From CADEED01 sp963839685 (GTDB taxonomy: Bacteria > Pseudomonadota > Gammaproteobacteria > Steroidobacterales > Steroidobacteraceae), in NCBI GenBank assembly GCA_963839685.1, contig CAWIVS010000011.1, positions 1,054,001 through 1,118,000 on the forward strand: DNA of 64,000 nt, written 5' to 3'. Both the position numbers and the translations under genes were made by a program. The notes below the pieces were generated by a model. That model saw only the letters and a list, made by a program, of their open reading frames with translations. It was not told the DNA's origin and did no database searches. Of the stretch, positions 56,601 through 64,000 are shown one piece after another. The first letter of the stretch is position 1. Each line of letters begins with the position of its first letter.

Positions 56601-57096
56601 CATGGGTGCGACGGACCTGGAGTTGCGCGTGGCGCCGGCCGCGAGCGGTACGGCGGGCGCGACCTTTGATTTCCCGGCGATCAGTGTGCTCAACGGCGCG
56701 GAGAAAGCCTTCGCCACGCGTCTCGAAGTGACGCTGCCCGCCGAGGTGACGCTGGTTTCATTGTCGGCGTCCAATGCGATTTGCAGCGGCAGTACGGTGC
56801 TGCGCTGTGAGTTCGACGAGATCGATGCCCATGACACCGCCACCTTGAATCTGACGGTGCGCGCCAGCCAGCGCGGCACACACATGAGCACCGTCAAGCT
56901 CACGTCGGCGAACGACACCAACCCGGTCAACGACAGCCGCGAGGTGGCGGTCAAGATTTCCGGTAGCACCGGGAGCGCGGCCGCCAGCAGCGGCGGCGGC
57001 GGCGGCGGATCTTTCGAATGGCTTGCGCTGGCGCTGATCGCCACACTCGTGGCGCGCCGTGCGCAACCTGGCTGCCGGGTGCAACGCACCTTCTGA
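53658..57096 (+). CDS. Exported metzincin (reprolysin-like) protease with GlyGly-CTERM-type tail (frameshifted)
   Basis: It starts with GTG 53658 and has a signal peptide (ISLWIWLIATTANAQQ). A propeptide-like region is followed by the zinc motif MAHELGHNLGAPHDG (HExxHxxGxxHD) and a Met-turn AGFIMSSTVSG, so the catalytic domain spans ~180-370. The rest is a series of DUF11/CARDB-type beta domains, each ~120 residues with Cys pairs (GSCSVAGSKASCSFGNL, ATCNRPDAASLQCELGVL). The end is SGGGGGGSFEWLALALIATL then ARRAQPGCR: a Gly-rich run, one helix and basic residues, as in GlyGly-CTERM proteins cut by rhombosortase. One extra base near 55307 splits the frame. Joined length is ~1145 residues. Confidence 0.88.
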
Positions 57097-57099
57097 GCG

Positions 57100-57120
57100 C
57101 ACGCACCTTCGGAGTGCGTG
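57100..57120 (+). terminator. Hairpin after the metzincin gene
   Basis: CACGCAC and GTGCGTG form a 7-bp stem around a 7-base loop 4 bases after the stop at 57096. Only a weak T-rich stretch (AACTTTGTT) follows, so termination is plausible rather than sure. Confidence 0.4.
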
Positions 57121-57558
57121 GTAACTTTGTTAGGTCGCGCCAAGTTCGTGCGCCGTGTCCGGCGCGCTATTCGCGTGCCGGTGGCCCGTATTCGCACCAC
57201 GACGGTGAATCCCGCAGCGCTTTTCCGCCGTTGTGTAGATTTTCCAACGCGCGCGACATGCCGGTTTCGAGCTGATTCCCGCGCCGGGCGTCGCCTTCCA
57301 AGTCAGCGTACTACGGCGGATTTCTACTGGTAGTTAGATGGCGAATCCCGTTGCCGCACGCGGCACGCCCGCGCGTTGGCCGGAATATTGCAACAACAGG
57401 GCTACTCTTGCCGGGCGCATCCCTTGGGCGTCCCCAAGCAAGAAGTGCCGCGGACTGCCGCGCCAATTGTGGGCGACTTCAATGGCGGGCAGTTGGCGAG
57501 GGGTACGGCGCTCTTGCGTCCGGCGAGAAAACTAAACACAGATCCAAGGGAGGTCTTT
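57121..57558. other. Leader region of the TonB receptor operon
   Basis: About 440 bases without a convincing gene between the protease and the TonB receptor. I could not define a promoter or a known riboswitch. The strong ribosome binding site AAGGGAGG lies at 57546-57553 before ATG 57559. Confidence 0.4.
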
Positions 57559-60119
57559 ATGGTCATCAATCGCGTGACGCGGCCCCGTGCCGCGCGTCAT
57601 CGGCTCGCCGAGCTGTCGTTGCTGGTGAGTCTTGGCTGCACGCCGGCGCTGCTGCAGGCCCAGGAAGCGGAAGCCGCCGCCAGCACCGAGGAACCGGAGC
57701 CGGAAACCGTCATCGTCACCGGCACCCGCGCCAGCGGGCTCGATGAATTCTCAAGCTCCTCGCCGGTGCAGGTGCTGAACGCTGCGGAACTCGAGATCGG
57801 CGGGCCGGCCCGATCTCATGAATTCCCTGGCAAACGTGGTGCCGTCCTTTACCGCGCAGGCTTTTGGCGGCGACATGGCGAACCAGACGCTGCAGGCGAA
57901 GCTGCGCGGCCTGAGTCCCAACCACACGCTGGTGCTCGTGAACGGCAAACGCCGTCACACCACCTCGAGCCTGGCGATCCTCGGCGGTCCGTACCAGGGA
58001 GGCGCCAGCGTCGACCTCAATTTCATTCCGGTCGACTCCATCGATCGCATCGAGGTGCTTACCGAGGGCGCGGCCGCCCAATACGGCACGGATGCCATCG
58101 GCGGCGTCATCAACATCATCATGAGGCGCAATTCCTCGGGCGCGAATGTCAGCTATTCGCATGGCGGGCACTATGCCGGCGACGGCGATACCACCACCTA
58201 CAGCGGCAACGTCGGTTTCGAGGCCACCTCCGGCTCGTATTTCAGTCTCGACCGCCGAGTATCGCGAGCACGGTCACACCAACCGCGGCGACATCGACCC
58301 GCGTGTCGTCGACCCGGCACGGATCGATCCGGAGGAGGGCGGCACATTTCCCAACACCAACATGCCCTTCGCCACGGGGTATCCGTACCTCAACAAGATC
58401 TTCGGCGACGCGTCCTACGAGATAAAGCTCGTGTCGCTGAACGGTGCCGTACCCATTGGCGATGACTCGGAGGTGTATTCCATGCTCACCTGGGGTGACA
58501 AGCACGCGACTTCGTATCGAGAACTACCGTCTGCCGAGCCGTGTGTCGTTCACCGATCCCGACACTGACGAGGTGACGTACTTCCGTCCCTACGGCTTCG
58601 ACCCGCGCGAAGAAACCGAGGAGACCGACTACCAGGGCGTGCTCGGTGTCAAGGGTGAGGTCGGCACCTGGAGCTGGGATTTCTCCTCCAGCTTCGGCGA
58701 GGACGAGATCGACATGTTCACGCGCGATTCCGCCAACGCGTCGCTGTTTGCGAATACCGGACAGACGCCCGTGAATTTTTATGACGGTACGTATACGCAG
58801 ACGCCAGTGGACCACGCAACGTCGGAACTCACCAAGGAAATGGAAATCGGCCTGGCGGGTCCGATGACACTGGCCTTCGGTGCGGAATATCGCGAGGAAA
58901 CCTGGGAAGCCGCGCCCGGCGACGAGGCGTCGCGTTATCTCGAAGGCGGCCAGTCATTTCCGGGCATCAGCCTGTCGGATTCCGGCAAACATGACCGCGA
59001 CGTGATGGGCGTGTACGTCGATGTCACGGTCGAACCCACGGAGAAACTGCGCCTGCGAGCTCGCCGGCCGCTACGAGGACTACAGCGATTTCGGTGACAC
59101 CACGGTCGGCAAGATCTCGGGTCGTTACGAGCTGACGGATTCGCTGCGCGCTGCGCGGCACCGCCAGCACCGGCTTCCGCGCGCCGACCCTGGCCGAGGC
59201 CTATTACTCGGCTACCAATGTAGGCCCCACCACGGCCTTCGTGCAGATGCCGCCGAACGCACCCGCCACGGCCATCCTGGGCCTGGGCGCCGGTCTGCAA
59301 CCCGAAGAGGCCACGAATTTCTCGCTGGGCCTGGTGTTCCATCCCGAAGGCGCGTTGTCGCTCACCTTCGATCTGTACCAGGTGGAAGTGCGCAACCGCA
59401 TCGCGGCGACCAGCACTTTCTACGGCACCATCGACGGCCAGTTGTACTCACAGGTCATCGTCGACGCCATCATCGCCAACGGCAACGTGCTCGATCCCGA
59501 AGTCACGGCAAGCGGTGACACCGGCATCAACCTGTTCACCAACGGCGTGACCACGCGCACCCGCGGCGCGGACCTGATGTTCAACTACAGCACGGACTTC
59601 TCCTGGGCGGACGTCGACTGGAGCATCGCGGCGACCTACAACGAGACCGAGGTGACCAAGGTGCGTGCGACGCCGCCCGAGTTCGGTACCACGCAGCCGT
59701 TGTTCGACCTCGAGGCCCTGTCCGATCTCGAGGACACCATGCCCAACTACCTGGTGAACCTCGGCGCCGTGTTCCGGTGGGAACGCGTGACCTTCAGCAT
59801 CCACGAAATGGTCTACGGCCCGTGTTCGGATTACGACAACGACGGCGGGCAGACCAATGGCGAAATCATGTTCTACAAAAACGAGATCGGCATGACTCCC
59901 ATCACCAACCTGGAGGCTTCGTTCATCGCGATGGAAGGGCTGAGCTTCGTGATCGGCGCCACCAATGTGTTCGACGAGTATCCGGACAAGCGCAACGACA
60001 CCTACCGCGAGATCCAGTTCGACTCCGGTGACAACGGCGTCGTGGCGGGCTACCCGGCGTTTTCGCCGTTCGGCATCAACGGGGCTTACTACTACGGCAA
60101 GCTGACGTACAGCTTCTGA
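57559..60119 (+). CDS. TonB-dependent outer-membrane receptor (five frame changes in this sequence)
   Basis: ATG 57559 has a strong ribosome binding site. After a signal peptide comes PETVIVTGTRASGLDEFSSS (TonB-box/plug start), the plug with LRGLSPNHTLVLVNGKRRHT and RIEVLTEGAAAQYGTDAIGG, and a barrel ending AYYYGKLTYSF with the usual terminal Phe. The frame shifts five times (near 57809, 58250, 58517, 59055 and 59150), each by +1, and the total length agrees with five inserted bases. Joined length is ~850 residues, normal for the family. It should import a substrate or ligand for the oxidase encoded next. It ends 5 bases before that gene. Confidence 0.88.
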
Positions 60120-60124
60120 GCAAG

Positions 60125-61699
60125 ATGAAGAAGTCACTCTCTCGTCGCGACTTCCTGCACGCGGCGGGTGTGCTCGGCGGATCGACAGCGATCCATCGCG
60201 CGGCGATGGGCATCGGGCTGTTGCCTGTCGTCGCGCGTGCCGGGCGTCCCCGGCTGACGGCGGCCGGAAAATCGAAGCGAGTGCTGATATTGGGGGCGGG
60301 CATCTCGGGACTGACCGCGGCATACGAGCTGTCCCGCAAGGGCTACGCGGTGCAGGTGCTCGAAGCCTCGTTCCGCGCCGGCGGCCGCAACATGACGCTG
60401 CGGTCCGGTGACCGCATCGACGAAACCGGCTACCCGCAGATCTGCCAGTTCGACAAGGACCCGGATCTCTTCTTCAACGCCGGGCCCGCGCGTATTCCAG
60501 GGCATCACACGCAGCTGCTCGAGTACTGCAAGGAGCTCGGCGTCGAGCTGTCGCCTTTCATCAACGACAATCGCAATGCCTGGGTGCAGGACGACGCCAT
60601 GTTCGGCGGCAAGCCGATCCGGGCGCGCGAATACCTCAACGACACGCGCGGCTTCGTTGCCGAGCTCATGGCGAAGTCGATGACACCCGAGCAGATCGCG
60701 GCGCCGATGACCAGGAACGATTGGGAGCGGCTACGCGAGTACCTGAAGCACTTCGGCGAGTTGGACCCGCAGTTCAGATACATCGGCACCAGCCGCGCGG
60801 GGCTGGCGCGGCACGACTACACGCAGCCTGAAGTGCTGAAGACACCGCTGAGTCCCAGCGAGCTGCTCAAGTCGAAGTTCATGCTGATCATGAGTTTCGG
60901 CGAGACCGACGATCAGGCCGCGATGATGATGGAGCCGATCGGCGGCATGGATCGCATCGTCGCGGGCTTCATGCGCAAGGTTGGCCACCTGGTGCAGCTC
61001 GAATCGCAGGTGCAGCGCATTCGCGTGCTCGATCGCGGCGTGGAGGTCACGTACCGCAAGGGCGGCGCCTGCGTGAACGCGCGGGCGGACTACTGCCTCA
61101 ACTGTATTCCGATGCACTTGTTGGCCGGCATCGAGCACAACTTTCCCGCCGACTATGCGGCCGGCTTCACCGCCATCCCGCGCGGCAAGCTGTTCAAGAT
61201 TGGTTTTCAGATGAAGGAGCGCTTCTGGGAGCGCGAGGGAATCTATGGCGGCATATCCTGGACCCTGCAGGACATCCAGCAGATCTGGTATCCCGCGCAT
61301 GGCATTCATCGCCAGAAAGGCGTGGTGCTCGGGGCGTACACGTTTGATCCAGAGGCCGGCGAGAAATTTGCGCGACTTCCTCCGGCCGAGCGTTTCAAGC
61401 TCGCGATTGAGCAGGGCGCGAAGATACATCTGGACTATGGGAGCCATGTGGAATCCGGCGTCAGCATCGCCTGGCACCAGATGAACCACATGCTCGGCTG
61501 TGCGGCGCAATGGGACGAGGCATTGTTCAAGCAGTGGTTCAGGCGGCTGCAGTCGCCGGTGGGGAATCACTATCTGATCGGCGACCAGGTGAGTTATCAC
61601 CCGGGCTGGCAGGAGGGCGCCGTGCAGTCGGCACACCACGCCATCGCGGATATCGATGCGCGCGTGAGCGCCGGCGCCACCCAGGTGGTGCATTCATGA
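60125..61699 (+). CDS. Tat-exported flavin amine / L-amino-acid oxidase family protein
   Basis: This protein has 524 residues. A twin-arginine signal SLSRRDFLHAAGVLGGS sends a folded flavoprotein to the periplasm. The FAD motif VLILGAGISGLTAAYELS is at residues ~54-71 with Glu80, followed by the RAGGR loop at ~84-88 and DETGYPQICQF. The C-terminal FAD contact is HYLIGDQVSYHPGWQEGAVQ, with the Gly-Trp-x-Glu-Gly-Ala typical of L-amino-acid oxidases. The product of such enzymes is an imine plus reduced flavin. The gene overlaps the next, a cytochrome c, by four bases (ATGA), so that cytochrome is the likely electron acceptor, as CycN is for NicA2 of Pseudomonas. The substrate is unknown. Confidence 0.9.
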   Translation: MKKSLSRRDFLHAAGVLGGSTAIHRAAMGIGLLPVVARAGRPRLTAAGKSKRVLILGAGISGLTAAYELSRKGYAVQVLEASFRAGGRNMTLRSGDRIDETGYPQICQFDKDPDLFFNAGPARIPGHHTQLLEYCKELGVELSPFINDNRNAWVQDDAMFGGKPIRAREYLNDTRGFVAELMAKSMTPEQIAAPMTRNDWERLREYLKHFGELDPQFRYIGTSRAGLARHDYTQPEVLKTPLSPSELLKSKFMLIMSFGETDDQAAMMMEPIGGMDRIVAGFMRKVGHLVQLESQVQRIRVLDRGVEVTYRKGGACVNARADYCLNCIPMHLLAGIEHNFPADYAAGFTAIPRGKLFKIGFQMKERFWEREGIYGGISWTLQDIQQIWYPAHGIHRQKGVVLGAYTFDPEAGEKFARLPPAERFKLAIEQGAKIHLDYGSHVESGVSIAWHQMNHMLGCAAQWDEALFKQWFRRLQSPVGNHYLIGDQVSYHPGWQEGAVQSAHHAIADIDARVSAGATQVVHS

Positions 61700-62304
61700 G
61701 GCGCCTGTGCGCGGTGTTGATCCTCATCATCGCCCTGTCATTCCTCGCCGGCGCCGCGACCGCCGGCAATCCATTCGACTACTGCCTGTTGTGCCATGGC
61801 GCCAATGCCAACGGCAATTACGGCATTCGCGCGCCCAAGCTCTCGGGCATGGAGCCCTGGTATCTCGCGCGGCAGCTCGAAAATTTCGCCTCGGGTGTGC
61901 GGGGCAACGCGACCACCGATGCGGCGGGCCAGGAGATGCTGCCCGTGGCCCTGCGGCTCAGGCAGGAGGACGTGCTCGCGGATGCAGTGAGATTCATCGC
62001 CGCCCTCGAGTCGCACCGGCCGGTGGCCACGGTGAGCGGGAACGTCGCGAATGGCCGCAAGCTTTACGCAGCATGTGTGTCGTGTCACGGGGCGGCCGGC
62101 GAGGGCAACGAAGCGCTGCAGTCACCTGCGCTGGCCGCCCGCTCGGACTGGTACCTGGTGACTCAACTTTCTAACTACAAGGCCGGATTGCGCGGCGCCG
62201 ACGAACGGGATACCTATGGCGCGCAGATGCGCAGCATCGCCGCGACACTGCCAGATGAAAAGGCCATCATTGACGTCGTCGCTTACATCAACACCCTGCA
62301 ATGA
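61696..62304 (+). CDS. Two-haem cytochrome c (c4-like)
   Basis: This protein has 202 residues from ATG 61696, overlapping the oxidase stop. A signal peptide (LCAVLILIIALSFLAGAATA) is followed by two similar haem domains. The first has YCLLCHGANANGNYGIRAPK and the axial Met candidate in EMLPVALRL. The second has AACVSCHGAAGEGNEALQSP and the Met candidate in GAQMRSIAATL. Each shows the LSGMEPWYLARQLENFASG or SDWYLVTQLSNYKAGLRG helix, typical of cytochrome c4-type proteins. It is periplasmic. By position it carries electrons from the flavin oxidase to the respiratory chain. Confidence 0.93.
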   Translation: MRRLCAVLILIIALSFLAGAATAGNPFDYCLLCHGANANGNYGIRAPKLSGMEPWYLARQLENFASGVRGNATTDAAGQEMLPVALRLRQEDVLADAVRFIAALESHRPVATVSGNVANGRKLYAACVSCHGAAGEGNEALQSPALAARSDWYLVTQLSNYKAGLRGADERDTYGAQMRSIAATLPDEKAIIDVVAYINTLQ

Positions 62305-62320
62305 ACCTGGGGAAAGATCA

Positions 62321-62809
62321 ATGTCCAGACAAATTCGTTTTGCTCTTGCCCTGTTGGCCGCCAGCACGGCGAATGCCGCCGACGTGGTGCGCCATTCACT
62401 CGGTCCGAACAACAATTTTCCGATAGCACGCGTGGTGGAGGTCCCCGCCGGCAGGACCCTCTACTTCCACAGCGGCACGACGCCGGCGCCGCTGGATGCA
62501 AAGGCGCCGCCGGGCACGCCCGAATACTGGGGTGACACGAAGACGCAGACCCTGAGTGTCTTCAACCGCCTCAACGAGTCGCTGAAATCCCTGGGCCTCG
62601 GCTTCGGCGACGTGGTTGCGATGACCGTCTACCTGGTGGGTGATCCCGCCAAGGGAGGCCGCATGGATTTCGACGGCATGATGGTCGCGTATTCGCAGTT
62701 CTTCGGCACCAAGGAGCAGCCCAACCTGCCGGCGCGCTCCACCGTGCAGGTTGCTGGACTGGTCGCGCCCGGCATGCTGGTGGAGATCGAAGTTCAATTG
62801 TCGAAATGA
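62321..62809 (+). CDS. Exported RidA (YjgF/YER057c/UK114) family protein
   Basis: This protein has 162 residues, 16 bases after the cytochrome gene. A signal peptide (MSRQIRFALALLAASTANA-AD) is followed by a RidA domain: PAGRTLYFHSGTTPAPLDAK, TLSVFNRLNESLKSLGLGFG, DVVAMTVYLVGDPAKGGRMD and PARSTVQVAGLVAPGMLVEI, which includes the Arg that binds the substrate carboxylate in active RidA proteins. RidA hydrolyses reactive imines and enamines. Here it would act on the imine released by the periplasmic oxidase. Most RidA proteins are cytoplasmic, so the signal peptide is notable. Confidence 0.9.
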   Translation: MSRQIRFALALLAASTANAADVVRHSLGPNNNFPIARVVEVPAGRTLYFHSGTTPAPLDAKAPPGTPEYWGDTKTQTLSVFNRLNESLKSLGLGFGDVVAMTVYLVGDPAKGGRMDFDGMMVAYSQFFGTKEQPNLPARSTVQVAGLVAPGMLVEIEVQLSK

Positions 62810-62821
62810 ATCAGGGCGGCC

Positions 62822-64000
62822 TCAGAGTGCGTCGCTGTTGCTCACGAACGCCACGTGCGCACCGTCCGGTGACCATGACGGCACGTTGATGGTGCCCTGG
62901 CCGCCGTACACGTATGCGATCACCTTCGGCGGCGCGCTGCCGTCGGCGGGCATGATGCGCAGGTAGCAGTGCTTGTAGTACGGATGATCCGAGGGCTGGA
63001 TGTCGAGGCCGTACGAGATGATGACGATCCATTTGCCGTCGGGCGAGAAATGCGGGAACCAGTCGTTGTACTGGTCATCGTGGGTGACGCGTTCGGCGGC
63101 AGCACAATCCTTCTCGTTCTTCGCGCACCCGGCGCGCATGCGCCAGATCTGCATCTGGCCCGAACGTGTGGAGTTGAAGTAAATCCACTGGCCGTCGGGG
63201 CTGACTTCCGGACCATCATCGAGGCCGGGCGAATTGGTGAGGTTGATCTCCTTGCCACTGCCATCCGACGCGATCTTGTAGATGTCGTACTCGTGCTCAT
63301 CGGTGGCCCTGGCGCGCCGGCCGCCGGTGTATACCAGCCACTTCGCATCCGGCGTCCAGCCGTGCATGTAGCTGGGCGTGTTCGGCGTGATTCGCTTCGG
63401 CACGCCGCCGCGCGTGGGCATGGTGAAGATGGTCGACTGTCCATCGGCGGTGCTCTGGTCGCTGATGGCGAGCTGCGTGCCATCGAAACTCAGGACATGA
63501 TCGTTGTTGTTGCGGACGGCGAAGCCGGTGTCGATGAGCGCGGGCGTGCGTGTCATCAGATCGAACTTCCACAACCGACCACGCGTCGCCGGATCATTGC
63601 CGCTGGCGTTGTAGATCAGCGCGGAACCATCGGGCAGCCAGTTCGGCGCCTCGAAGGGCACGCGCGACGCATACAGCTGCGTGCGGCGGCCGTTGTTCAC
63701 GTTGAGCACCTCGAGGCGCGAGCCGATGTAGTCGCGATACGGCTGAAAGCCCACCTTGACGGGTTTGATCACGCGCACGTTGCTGAAAATCACCGACTCC
63801 TTCACGTCCGGGTTGTGCGAGGAGAGGAACAGGCCCACGTAGGCCTCCTCGGGAACGAACCCGGCGTCCTTGATTTCCGTCACCTCGAAGGGTTCGCCCA
63901 GGCGCGCCGCCGAGAAGATGAACAGGTTGCCGCGACGTTCGAGCTGGATGATGGTCGCGCCCTTGGCGGCGGGCATTTCGGTTTGTGCTGTGTCCTCGCC
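62822..64000 (-). CDS. TolB/PD40 beta-propeller protein (5' end outside window)
   Basis: The minus-strand frame is open to the window edge; an inner ATG is at 63976 but the sense seems to continue upstream (GEDTAQTEMPAAKG). At least ~390 residues. Several PD40/TolB-like repeats are visible: APNWLPDGSALIYNASGND, HGWTPDAKWLVYTGGRRA, DGPEVSPDGQWIYFNSTRSG, FPHFSPDGKWIVIISYG and VPSWSPDGAHVAFVSNS. The first visible part (SAARLGEPFEVTEIKDAGFV, FLSSHNPDVKESVIFSNVRV) resembles a concanavalin-type lectin domain. It converges with the RidA gene and is not part of that operon. Its location is probably periplasmic. Confidence 0.82.
   Translation of the reverse strand, partial: GEDTAQTEMPAAKGATIIQLERRGNLFIFSAARLGEPFEVTEIKDAGFVPEEAYVGLFLSSHNPDVKESVIFSNVRVIKPVKVGFQPYRDYIGSRLEVLNVNNGRRTQLYASRVPFEAPNWLPDGSALIYNASGNDPATRGRLWKFDLMTRTPALIDTGFAVRNNNDHVLSFDGTQLAISDQSTADGQSTIFTMPTRGGVPKRITPNTPSYMHGWTPDAKWLVYTGGRRARATDEHEYDIYKIASDGSGKEINLTNSPGLDDGPEVSPDGQWIYFNSTRSGQMQIWRMRAGCAKNEKDCAAAERVTHDDQYNDWFPHFSPDGKWIVIISYGLDIQPSDHPYYKHCYLRIMPADGSAPPKVIAYVYGGQGTINVPSWSPDGAHVAFVSNSDAL

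Overview
The window is GC-rich bacterial chromosome. Its gene content points to a gammaproteobacterium, probably near the Steroidobacteraceae/Nevskiales/Xanthomonadales; this is inferred from gene order and protein style, not from a search. The rpsU-yqeY-dnaG-rpoD block lies beside tsaD-folB-folK. The CCA-adding enzyme is the long E. coli type with an HD domain. The class II ribonucleotide reductase is split into NrdJa and NrdJb as in Pseudomonas. There are many secreted, TonB-type and multihaem proteins. I saw no tRNA, rRNA, CRISPR, prophage or transposase gene.

Layout. 1-6.7 kb: the C-terminal part of an Lhr-type helicase, two small exported proteins, a SARP/BTAD-TPR regulator divergent from a methyltransferase, and a PLP aminotransferase. 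6.7-12.1 kb (minus strand): the macromolecular synthesis operon rpsU-yqeY-small membrane protein-dnaG-rpoD, with promoters visible for rpsU and rpoD and a palindromic repeat just upstream of dnaG. 12.1-16.2 kb: tsaD, folB, folK (frameshifted), a pteridine reductase and a MidA/NDUFAF7-type methyltransferase. 16.2-19.9 kb: a cytochrome P460-like protein, a LytS/LytTR two-component pair, a small HTH protein and uppP. 19.9-31.5 kb: cca, three frameshifted conserved genes, a GH5 glycosidase, an AraC regulator, a bactofilin/zinc-ribbon pair, an FAD oxidoreductase coupled to a DegP-like protease, and Hsp20. 31.5-36.2 kb: NrdR-type boxes, nrdJa carrying a 359-residue intein at the catalytic cysteine, and nrdJb. 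36.3-45.2 kb: two paralogous exported proteins, ABC transporters, a DUF1287 remnant and an M16 peptidase.

45.4-51.2 kb holds a very large exported protein. It joins a copper-radical (galactose-oxidase-like) domain, a YVTN beta-propeller, a two-haem cytochrome c module and Ig/FN3 domains, and its stop codon overlaps the start of a SCO-type copper chaperone gene. After an RRM protein, a CHRD protein and a MAPEG-fusion protein comes a metzincin protease with a GlyGly-CTERM-like tail. 57.5-62.8 kb is a tight operon: TonB receptor, Tat-exported flavin amine oxidase, two-haem cytochrome c and exported RidA-like protein. It reads as a complete periplasmic amine or amino-acid oxidation route. The window ends inside a TolB/PD40 propeller gene.

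A striking general feature is that about ten genes are broken by frame changes that all go the same way, as if one extra base had been inserted each time (about 17-20 events). I treat these mainly as probable sequencing insertions and annotate the genes across them, but this is not proven.
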